Shown in pieces: positions 7,929 through 15,026 of a DNA stretch of 64,000 nucleotides (the stretch's first letter is position 1; every line of letters begins with the position of its first letter). The notes under the pieces are model-generated. The model had not been told where the DNA came from and ran no database searches. It saw nothing but the letters and a program-made list of their open reading frames with translations. This DNA comes from JAGQRJ01 sp041402045 (GTDB taxonomy: Bacteria > Planctomycetota > J058), in assembly GCA_041402045.1 (NCBI GenBank), contig JAWKSZ010000029.1, positions 16,145 through 80,144 on the forward strand, read 5' to 3'. Both the position numbers and the translations under genes were made by a program.

Positions 7929-10183
7929 TCCTTGCCCTGGTGGCGGAGCACGTAGACCAGGGCCTCCTTGGCGCAGACCTCTTCGTAGCCGATCGCGGCC
8001 AGGCGCTCGAAGGCGTCGACCACGCGCTGCTGATCGACCTCGTCCACCCGCGCCCAGTCGTCGGTACCGTAGCGCAGGAGCTGGGTCTGGAACTTGCTGA
8101 TCGCCGCCTCGCGCTCCTTGTGATAGTGCGCGCGCAGGGCGCCGAAGATGTCCGAGAAGATCTCGCGGTAGGCCACGGGCTTGCCGGGGTTGTCGATCAC
8201 CCAGGCCGCGATCCTGAGGATCAAGCCCTTGCGGTACTCCTTGGGTTTGGTGTCCCCGATCCCGACCCGCGCCTCGACGCGCTCCATGAGCTGGGTCGAG
8301 GCCGGCTCCAGGCGCTGGGTGTGAGGGTTCAGCACCTTCTCGTTGGCGTCGAAGGCGCGCACGTGCTGGAAGTAGTCCTCGAACAGCTGCTCGTAGGCGC
8401 CCTCGGTGACCAGGGCCAGGGCCTGGTGGACCTCGTTGCGCACCAGGCGCCGATACTCGCTCTCGGCGTAGTCGGTGAGCGCGTCGACGTCGTTGTAGTC
8501 GCCGTCGGGGTCGAGGCGCAGGAACTCGTAGAGCCGGCGGTCGGCGGCGAGGGCGCGGATCGCCTTGAGCACGGCCAGAGGGGAGAGGCACGGCGACTCC
8601 TCGTCGAGGACCGCGTCCTGGAGCAGGGTCTTGACCTCCCGCGGGCTCGCGCCGCGCCGGCCTTCGTAGGCCGTGTCGGGGAGCCCTTCGAACTCCTCCT
8701 CGACCACGTCCCACTCGGTGGCGAGCTCCTCCAGGTGGCGCAGCAGCTCGCGGCGCTCGGCGTCGCTCCAGCCCTCGGGGGCGGTGCCGTCGTTGTAGAG
8801 GTGGGCCTTCTCCAGCGGGTTCAGGCGCGCGACCAGGGGCTTTATGTCGCCGGTGTAGTGGTCGGGCTGGGGCCGGCGCAGGCGGGTCAGCACCGCCCAC
8901 AGCGCGGCGATCCGCGTGGTGTGGGGGGCGATCGGCTTGTGGTTCGCGATCGAGGTGATCTCCCGCGCGTAGATCTGCTCCTCGATCGACCAGCGCAGGA
9001 GGTAGGGCGCGCGCACCAGCTCGAAGCGCCCCTTGAACGAGGGGAAGTCCGGGTTGCGCTTGAACAGCGTCATGTTCTTCTCGTTGGAGGTCGCGAACAG
9101 GACGCAGTCGAGCTCGGCGCTGGCGTCGGGCAGGCTGATCGTGCCCTTCTCGCTGGTCGTGAGCAGGTATTTGCTCAGCTCCAGCGGGCGCTTGAAGAAG
9201 TCGGAGTATTCGACCAGCCCGCGGTTGGCGTCGACGAGGTCGCCCGAGAGCTCGCTCAGGCTCGACTGGCTGAGCATGGGGGGCAGGCGGTAGCTCTTCT
9301 CCAGGTTCAGCGGGCGCGAGCCCGCGTCGACGTTGCGCTGGGGCTGGATCACCACCGCGCAGCGGCGGTAGCGGCGGCTGACGTAGAGCCGCTCGACCTG
9401 CACGTGGTCGTAGACCCGAGGCAGGTCGCCCTTCCGCGCGTTGACCAGCGCGTCGAAGATCGGGCGGTTCTTGGGGCTGAGGTCGCCCTCGCGCAGCACG
9501 TCGGGCAGGCGGAAGGGCTGCTTGGCGGCGGCGAAGGCCTTCTGCAACAGCTCGAGCCGGTCGCCGGCCGGGATCAGGAGCAGGGGGTGGTCCTTCAGGT
9601 CGGGGCCCAGCTTGAAGCTGATCTGGTCGGGCTCGAGGTAGGCCAGCGAGCTGCCGCCGGCGGGCGGGTCCTTCTCGAGGAAGCCGAAGCTCGCGCCCTC
9701 GGGGCGGTCGCTGAACACCCAGTTGAAGGTGTAGAGCACCCCCTCGGGCAGGCTGGAGTAATGCTCCATGCCCGCGGTCATGCACTCGACGAAGGTCGAC
9801 TTGGCGGTGCCGTTGGGGCCGTGGAGCATGATCAGCTTGTCGACGCGGCCGCGCTCGCAGAAGGTCGTGAGCTCCTTGTAGACCTCGTTCTGCAGCGTCT
9901 CCTGGCCCAGGACCCGGGTCTTGTGCCCGTTGAACTCGGCGTCGAACAGCTTGAACCGGCGCTGGCGCCCGCGCGGCGTCTGCACGGTGGTCGTGCCGAA
10001 GTGGTCGAACAGGTCGCGCAGGTAGAGCGCCGCGTTGCGGGTGTGCCGGGCGGGGTCTTCGAGCACCAGCTCCAGGTACTCCGGGAACGAGAGGATCGTG
10101 CGCTGCGTCTCGAACCGCTCGCAGCTCGTTTGGCGCAGCTCGTCGAGGAGCTTCTTGGCGGGGGTGTCGAGGCTCTGCGTCAC
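7925..10183 (-). CDS. prkA: PrkA-type serine protein kinase (AAA+)
   Basis: 752 aa. An N-terminal PrkA AAA domain carries the Walker A loop GPNGTAKST (residues 122-130) and downstream NTP-binding segments (LDCVLFATSNEKN); the C-terminal third is the PrkA kinase-like region. PrkA/YeaG proteins act in stress and starvation adaptation. Normal partners (a YeaH/DUF444 protein and SpoVR/YcgB) are not adjacent; instead it diverges from an RdgC-like pair. Start GTG 10183 is preferred because AGGAGG lies 6 bases upstream; the longer frame reads into the promoter region. Its stop codon falls within the MITE-like element, so the extreme C-terminus may have been set by the insertion. Confidence 0.85.
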   Translation of the reverse strand: MTQSLDTPAKKLLDELRQTSCERFETQRTILSFPEYLELVLEDPARHTRNAALYLRDLFDHFGTTTVQTPRGRQRRFKLFDAEFNGHKTRVLGQETLQNEVYKELTTFCERGRVDKLIMLHGPNGTAKSTFVECMTAGMEHYSSLPEGVLYTFNWVFSDRPEGASFGFLEKDPPAGGSSLAYLEPDQISFKLGPDLKDHPLLLIPAGDRLELLQKAFAAAKQPFRLPDVLREGDLSPKNRPIFDALVNARKGDLPRVYDHVQVERLYVSRRYRRCAVVIQPQRNVDAGSRPLNLEKSYRLPPMLSQSSLSELSGDLVDANRGLVEYSDFFKRPLELSKYLLTTSEKGTISLPDASAELDCVLFATSNEKNMTLFKRNPDFPSFKGRFELVRAPYLLRWSIEEQIYAREITSIANHKPIAPHTTRIAALWAVLTRLRRPQPDHYTGDIKPLVARLNPLEKAHLYNDGTAPEGWSDAERRELLRHLEELATEWDVVEEEFEGLPDTAYEGRRGASPREVKTLLQDAVLDEESPCLSPLAVLKAIRALAADRRLYEFLRLDPDGDYNDVDALTDYAESEYRRLVRNEVHQALALVTEGAYEQLFEDYFQHVRAFDANEKVLNPHTQRLEPASTQLMERVEARVGIGDTKPKEYRKGLILRIAAWVIDNPGKPVAYREIFSDIFGALRAHYHKEREAAISKFQTQLLRYGTDDWARVDEVDQQRVVDAFERLAAIGYEEVCAKEALVYVLRHQGKD

Positions 10184-10418
10184 GCGCCCTCCTGCTCCTG
10201 AGTCTAGCGCCAATCCTCGGGGGATTCTGCGGCGGGGGACGCGAGGAGGTGGGGGCGCTAACCCGCCACGGAGCCGGGACATCGGAGAACCATCCCGGGG
10301 ATGTCGGATGGCCTGCGTAGAGTGGGGCGCGTTGCCCGCTGGGCCAGCTCCCATGCGGCTTCCCGCACACTCCCTGCTCCTCGCCCGACGCTAGTTCGGC
10401 GACAGAAAGGACCCTCCC
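10184..10418. promoter_or_regulatory. divergent promoter region prkA / rdgC-like genes
   Basis: 235 bases between the divergent prkA and rdgC-like starts must contain both promoters. It holds a GACATC/GATGTC inverted pair around 10278-10307 but no -35/-10 I can assign with confidence. Confidence 0.4.
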
Positions 10419-11069
10419 ATGCTCGTAGGCAAGGGATCGCTCACGTTTCGGCAATACGAGATCGGCGGCAAGCGCAAGCGCGTGGACCCCGACTACGTGT
10501 GCGAGCGGCTGAGCACTTTCGCGTTCGCCGGGCTGGCGTCGGGTGAAGAGGGCGTGGCCCAGGGCTGGGTCGCCCCGGCCCACCTGTTCGACGGCGACTT
10601 CGACCGTCACCGCCTGTTCCACGGGCCGTACGTGACCTTCGCCCTGCGGATCGACACCCGCAAGGTCCCGGCGTCGTTGATCAACGCCCACGCCGCGCTG
10701 GAGATCAACGCGGCCCTCGAGGCCGAGGGGCTCGACCGCCTCTCGAACCGCCGCAAGCGCGAGATCAAGGAGGAGATCCGCCTGCGCCTGGCCGAGGAGA
10801 CCCCCCCGACGCAGAAGGCGTTCGGCGTGTTCTGGAACCTGGAGAAGCGCCGGGTCTACCTGCAGAACACCTCCAAGACCGTGAACGAGGCCTTCCGCGC
10901 GTTGTTCGAGCGCACCTTCGAGACCGAGATCAGCCCCCAGATCCCGGGGCTCCAGGCCGCCGGCTGGGCCCGGGCCGCGGGCCTGCTCGAGACCCTGCGC
11001 GAGGCGCGGCCCCTCGAGCTGCGCGCCGCCCCCGCGGGCAGCAGCGCCCCCAGCATGGTCCGTTCCTAG
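10419..11069 (+). CDS. RdgC-like protein, N-terminal/central part
   Basis: 216 aa. The pattern GWVAP, FDRHRLF, LRIDTRKVPASLINAH, NRRKREIKEEI and NTSKTVNEAF follows the RdgC order (GWVPP, ILPS, EKDSLKDEV, SAKKAEDT in E. coli). RdgC is a ring-shaped DNA-binding protein that restrains RecA. Full-length RdgC is ~300 aa; here the later part seems to be in the next gene, 27 bases downstream. I read this as an RdgC of two subunits, a form I believe also occurs in Myxococcota. Expressed divergently from prkA. Confidence 0.65.
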   Translation: MLVGKGSLTFRQYEIGGKRKRVDPDYVCERLSTFAFAGLASGEEGVAQGWVAPAHLFDGDFDRHRLFHGPYVTFALRIDTRKVPASLINAHAALEINAALEAEGLDRLSNRRKREIKEEIRLRLAEETPPTQKAFGVFWNLEKRRVYLQNTSKTVNEAFRALFERTFETEISPQIPGLQAAGWARAAGLLETLREARPLELRAAPAGSSAPSMVRS

Positions 11070-11096
11070 TCCACCCCGAGCCGAGAGAGCTACCCC

Positions 11097-11654
11097 ATGA
11101 CCGCTACCGACGTCGCCTTCGCTGTCGAGCGCAGCTTCCTGGCCCAAGAGTTCCTCACCTGGCTGTGGTTCCGCTGCGAGGTGGAGGGCGGAGAGTTCGA
11201 CCTCGACGGACGCCACGTCGCGATCGTGGTCGAGGACAGCCTCAGCCTCTCGGGCTGGGACGACGAGGGTCCCCGCACGAGCCTGCGCGGCGGGAACCCC
11301 ACCCAGCGCGCCGAGGCCGCGGGCGCCCTCTCCCAGGGGCTGCTCCTGCACAAGGCCAAGCTGATCGCCGCCGACGGCAACCGCGAGTGGCAGTTCACCC
11401 TCGACACCGAGAGCCTGGACCTCCTGAGCGTGAAGGTCCCCGCCCTCGACGAGGACGAAGACGTCGAGGACCCGCTGGCCGAGAAGCTCGGCGCCGGCGA
11501 GTGGCTGCGCGAGACCGTGGACGCGCTGTTCGAGCAGTTCCTCTCGCTGCGCCTGAGCGCCGACTGGCTGAAGATCGAGGTCCCCCGGCTCGAGCAGTGG
11601 GTGCGGATCAAGGTCGAGCGCGCCCACGCCTCCGCCGACCGCGAGCCCAACTGA
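11097..11654 (+). CDS. RdgC-partner protein (C-terminal half of a split RdgC?)
   Basis: 185 aa, acidic. It opens with FLAQEFLTWLWFRCE and ends with a helical LRETVDALFEQFLSLRLSADW segment. The FLxWLW motif and C-terminal helix are reminiscent of the second half of RdgC, and the gene follows the RdgC-like N-terminal gene with the same strand and a short gap. An SD-like GAGAG precedes the ATG. No enzyme motif is visible. Its stop overlaps a possible CTG start of the macro-domain gene (CTGA). Confidence 0.55.
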   Translation: MTATDVAFAVERSFLAQEFLTWLWFRCEVEGGEFDLDGRHVAIVVEDSLSLSGWDDEGPRTSLRGGNPTQRAEAAGALSQGLLLHKAKLIAADGNREWQFTLDTESLDLLSVKVPALDEDEDVEDPLAEKLGAGEWLRETVDALFEQFLSLRLSADWLKIEVPRLEQWVRIKVERAHASADREPN

Positions 11655-12265
11655 GCAAGCCCACGCTCGAGCTCGCCCTCGTCGACCTGAAGCCCGCGCT
11701 CGTCACGTGCTGGCGCCGCGACTTCGCAGGCGTGGCCGGAGTCGAGGCGGTCGAGGGCTCGATCTTCGACGTCGCCTGCGACGCGCTCGTGAGCCCAGCC
11801 AACAGCTTCGGGTTCATGGACGGGGGCCTTGACCTCGCGATCTCTCAGCACTTCGGTTGGCACGTGCAGGAGCGCCTGCAGGCGAGGATTCGCGCGCGGC
11901 ACCACGGGGAGCTGCTCGTCGGCCAGGCGGACGCTGTACCGACCGACGACCCCGCGATTCCGCTCGTGATCGCTGCGCCGACCATGCGCGTGCCCATGCG
12001 GCTCGGAGCCAGCGCGAACCCCTACCTCGCCCTGCGCGCGGTCTTGCTCTGGGTGCGGCACGCGCACCTCGACGACGGGCGCCCTGCGCGCGAGGTGGTG
12101 CGGAAGGTCGCGGTGCCTGGGCTCGGGACCGGGGTCGGTGGGGTGCCCTCGGGGGTGTGTTCGCGGCAAATGCGCGCGGCCTACGACCAGGTCGTGGCGG
12201 GGACGCCCGGGTTCCCTCGCTCGTGGAACGAGGCCTGCGCCCGGCACGAGGGGCTGCTGCGCTGA
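11651..12265 (+). CDS. macro-domain-like protein
   Basis: About 204 aa. The core VEGSIFDVACDALVSPANS plus FGFMDGGLDLAIS, VIAAPTMRVP and AVPGLGTGVGGV are macro-domain hallmarks (ADP-ribose or related nucleotide binding; the NxxSxG-like loop is PANSFGFMDGG). The start is uncertain: the frame has no ATG before the domain, so I propose CTG at 11651 overlapping the upstream TGA; a downstream GTG near 11729 would cut the domain. Translational coupling to the RdgC-like pair suggests a role in DNA metabolism or ADP-ribose handling, which is inference. Confidence 0.7.
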   Translation: MSKPTLELALVDLKPALVTCWRRDFAGVAGVEAVEGSIFDVACDALVSPANSFGFMDGGLDLAISQHFGWHVQERLQARIRARHHGELLVGQADAVPTDDPAIPLVIAAPTMRVPMRLGASANPYLALRAVLLWVRHAHLDDGRPAREVVRKVAVPGLGTGVGGVPSGVCSRQMRAAYDQVVAGTPGFPRSWNEACARHEGLLR

Positions 12266-12273
12266 GGCGTCCC

Positions 12274-12325
12274 CGTGCGGGAACGTTCTCGTGCGGGAAC
12301 GCAAGGCCGTTCTCGTGTGGGAACG
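12274..12325 (+). repeat. three tandem CGTGyGGGAACG units forming small hairpins
   Basis: Copies at 12274-12285, 12290-12301 and 12314-12325. The last two are preceded by CGTTC, giving CGTTC-N8-GAACG hairpins (12284-12301 and 12308-12325). They sit between two convergent genes and may serve as terminator stems or protein-binding sites. Confidence 0.55.
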
Positions 12326-12359
12326 CAGGCGCGGGCGGCCGGGGGCGCGGCTTCCGCCC

Positions 12360-13205
12360 TCAGGGGTCGAGGAGGGTCAGCCGGCCCATGCGATCCTCGA
12401 TCACGAGCGGGGGGGCTTCGGTCGTGGCGAAGTAGACCAGCACCGGCTCCCGCTCGCGGGAGGCAAAGAGCCAGCTCGCCGGGAGGGTCCCCTCCACGGG
12501 GATCCGCTCGAGGCCTCGTTGAGGGGTGTCCTCGCCCAGGCGGTAGAGGGCGGCGCAGGCCGCGGAGTTCGGTGAGCCCGGCTCCTGCCAGATCCGCAGC
12601 GTCCGCGGGACGGGGTCTGCGCGGTGGAGGAGCTGGTTGAGCCGCAGCCAGGTGCGGGTGTTTCGCCACAGGCGGCGCAAGGCGAACGCGCCCCAGCACA
12701 CGCACCACGGGCCAACGAACCCGCACAGGCCGGCGAGGAGGCCTGCCAGCGGGACGTCGCGGTGTGCCCCCTGGGCCAGGAGGAAGATCGTGGTCCCGAT
12801 CATGAGGCTCCCCAGGCCGAGGCCCAGGCTCGTGATCAAGAGCGCGCCGAGCCAGGCGGAGGTCAGGTTCAGCAGGATCGAGGCGCGGGCGAGCAGGCCA
12901 TGACGCTGACCGGGGTCGTTGCGGCGGCGGGCGGCCCAGGCGAGGTGCTCCTGCACCGGGGCGCGAGGGACCGCGGGGGCAGTCACGAGGCGCGCGCGCT
13001 CGAGGTCCGAGGGCGGGCGTTCGGGGTCCGGCGGCGCGGGGGGACGGCAGCCCGGCGTCGGACAGCCGCCGTGCTCGGCGAGGCACTCCCGGTGCAGCGA
13101 GGTCCCGCAGCCGACGCAGGTGATCGGAAGGAAGTCGAGGGCGGAGTGGCAGTAGACGCAGCGGCCCGGCGGTTTGCGGCTGCCGACGATCCGGACCTCG
13201 GCCAT
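12360..13205 (-). CDS. membrane protein with N-terminal prokaryotic RING-like zinc domain
   Basis: 281 aa. The N-terminus carries C16, C19, C30, C33, H38, C41, C48 and C53 (CVYCHSALDF, CVGCGTSLHRECL, GGCPTPGC), the pattern of the Prok-RING_1 zinc finger. Two hydrophobic regions follow (about residues 108-130 and 145-172), then a cytoplasmic or lumenal C-terminal domain of unknown fold. The function is unknown; RING-like fingers in bacteria are thought to mediate protein contacts. It starts three bases after the upstream membrane-protein gene and belongs to the mnmA run. Confidence 0.65.
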   Translation of the reverse strand: MAEVRIVGSRKPPGRCVYCHSALDFLPITCVGCGTSLHRECLAEHGGCPTPGCRPPAPPDPERPPSDLERARLVTAPAVPRAPVQEHLAWAARRRNDPGQRHGLLARASILLNLTSAWLGALLITSLGLGLGSLMIGTTIFLLAQGAHRDVPLAGLLAGLCGFVGPWCVCWGAFALRRLWRNTRTWLRLNQLLHRADPVPRTLRIWQEPGSPNSAACAALYRLGEDTPQRGLERIPVEGTLPASWLFASREREPVLVYFATTEAPPLVIEDRMGRLTLLDP

Positions 13206-13208
13206 GGC

Positions 13209-13898
13209 TCAGTCGCGGGTCTCGTCGTCGGTGGGCGCGGGGTAGGGCGTCGAGGCCGCGGCCTGGAGCTTCTTGACGATCGCGAGGGGGAAGGTGACCC
13301 GCTCCATGCGCTGGATCGTGTTCCCCAGGCCGAAGGTCTGGCCGTCGCCGGTGGTGAGCTGGACGTCCTTGACGCGGAACACGAGGGTCCCGATCGGGGC
13401 GCCGAAGGGGTCCTTGTGCACCCGGGGCAGGCCGTCGAAGGCGAAGTTCACCACGTAGCGGCCGGGGATCCCGCGGGCGGCGCGGCCGCGAACGACGAGG
13501 TAGCGCGTCCCCCAGTGGTGCTGCGCCTGCCAGAGCACGGTGCCCCCGATCACCCCCACCCCGGCGGCGGGGAGCCAGATCGCGGCGCCGTGGCCGCCCT
13601 CGATCAGGGAGGTGGCCAGGGCGTGCAGGGTGAGGCCCAGGAGCAGGGTCAGGCCGCGGCCGGCGAGCACGCTGCGGCCGAGGGTGTGGGTCATGCCCCA
13701 CAGGCCGGCCACGAGCAGGGCGTGGCGCAGGGCCGCTTGGGGCGGGCCCTCGCCCAGGGCGAGCAGGAGCGCGCCGTAGGTCAGGAGCACCGCGATCGCG
13801 GTGAGTCCGCCGGCGCGGTAGTCGCCCGAGCTGGGGCCCACGAACGGGCGCCCTTCCCAGAGGACTTCGCCTTGCGGCCAGCCGGCGGGGCTGCTCAT
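13209..13898 (-). CDS. membrane protein of unknown function
   Basis: 229 aa with about four hydrophobic segments between residues 29 and 122, then a ~100-residue soluble C-terminal part (TRYLVVRGRAARGI, FRVKDVQLTTGDG) that faintly resembles a bacterial PH-like domain. Start ATG overlaps the mnmA stop (ATGA at 13895-13898), so it is translated with mnmA and with the RING-like protein that follows. I do not recognise a family. Confidence 0.65.
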   Translation of the reverse strand: MSSPAGWPQGEVLWEGRPFVGPSSGDYRAGGLTAIAVLLTYGALLLALGEGPPQAALRHALLVAGLWGMTHTLGRSVLAGRGLTLLLGLTLHALATSLIEGGHGAAIWLPAAGVGVIGGTVLWQAQHHWGTRYLVVRGRAARGIPGRYVVNFAFDGLPRVHKDPFGAPIGTLVFRVKDVQLTTGDGQTFGLGNTIQRMERVTFPLAIVKKLQAAASTPYPAPTDDETRD

Positions 13899-14992
13899 GA
13901 GGTGCCTTCCACGCGATCGATCCAGGCGCTCGCCAGGACGTAGCGGTCGGCGGGATCGTAAACCACGATGGCCTGGCCGGAAACGACGGCCTCCACCGGG
14001 GCCTCGAAGCGGAACGCGAGGCGCCCGTCGGGGCGGGCCTCCAGGGTGCCGGGGTGCGTCTGGCCGTGGGCGCGGATCTGCGCGCGGCCGGGGCAGGACT
14101 CCCCGGGGGTCAGCGCGAGGGCGAGCCAGGTCGCGTCCTCGGCCTCGAGGGCCACACAGCCGAGGTCCTGCTTGGGGCCGACGACGACCAGCCGCCGGGC
14201 CGGGTCGGTGCGCTGCACGTAGAGCGGGTGGGTGGCCGCGACCCCGATCCCCTTGCGTTGGCCGACGGTGAAGCCGGCGGTGCCCGCGTGGCGGCCGAGC
14301 TCCTGGCCCGCGGCGTCCACGATCGGCCCCGGCTGCAGCGCGGGGGCGTCGGGGGACAGGCGCTGGCGGAGGAAGTCGCGGTAGTCGCCCTGGACGAAGC
14401 AGATCTCCTGGGAGTCGGCCTTGCCCGCGACGCGGTAGAGCCCGCGGCGGGCGGCCTCGTCGCGCACCTGCTCCTTGCTCAGCTCGCCGAGGGGCAGCTC
14501 GAGGGCCGCGAGCTGGGTCTGCTCGAGGACCGCGAGCACGTAGGACTGATCCTTGTGGCGGTCCACCGGACGGGCGAGGGTCCAGCGCTCGCCCCGCCGC
14601 TCGACCCGGGCGTAGTGCCCGCTGGCGATCCGGGTCGCGCCGACGTCGCGGGCGAAGCGCAGCACGTGGCCGAACTTCAGCCAGCGGTTGCAGAGCACGC
14701 AGGGGTTCGGCGTGCGCCCGCGGGCGTAGTCCTGGGCGAAGCGGTCCATGATCCGCCCGAACTCGTCCTCCATGTTCAGCGCGTAGAAGGGGATCCCGAG
14801 CTGGTCGGCGACCCGGCGCGCGTCGACGGCGTCCTCGACGCTGCAGCAGCCCTGCTGCTCGCCCTGGGCGTGCTCCGACGCGCCCGAGCGCATGAACACA
14901 CCGACCACCTCGTGCCCCGCGTCCACGAGGCGTGCCGCGGCGACGCTGGAGTCGACCCCTCCGGACATGCAGGCCACGACGCGCTCACCCAT
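13895..14992 (-). CDS. mnmA: tRNA-specific 2-thiouridylase
   Basis: 365 aa, normal length. It thiolates U34 of Lys/Glu/Gln tRNAs. The ATP-pyrophosphatase loop SGGVDSSVA (residues 10-18) is followed by GRTPNPCVLCNR, the first catalytic Cys, and SQEICFVQGDYR with the second catalytic Cys, then GFTVGQRKGIG. All catalytic elements are present. The gene lies 34 bases after a receptor-like kinase gene and is coupled to the next membrane-protein gene. Confidence 0.95.
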   Translation of the reverse strand: MGERVVACMSGGVDSSVAAARLVDAGHEVVGVFMRSGASEHAQGEQQGCCSVEDAVDARRVADQLGIPFYALNMEDEFGRIMDRFAQDYARGRTPNPCVLCNRWLKFGHVLRFARDVGATRIASGHYARVERRGERWTLARPVDRHKDQSYVLAVLEQTQLAALELPLGELSKEQVRDEAARRGLYRVAGKADSQEICFVQGDYRDFLRQRLSPDAPALQPGPIVDAAGQELGRHAGTAGFTVGQRKGIGVAATHPLYVQRTDPARRLVVVGPKQDLGCVALEAEDATWLALALTPGESCPGRAQIRAHGQTHPGTLEARPDGRLAFRFEAPVEAVVSGQAIVVYDPADRYVLASAWIDRVEGTS

Positions 14993-15026
14993 GCTGCGAG
15001 GGTAGCACCGGCGCGCGGGACCGGGA

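Noticed and set aside
7779..11627. A 1,282-codon open frame on the minus strand
   Set aside because: It runs antisense or out of frame across prkA, the RdgC-like genes and the MITE; composition is Arg/Pro/Gly shadow and no domain is visible.
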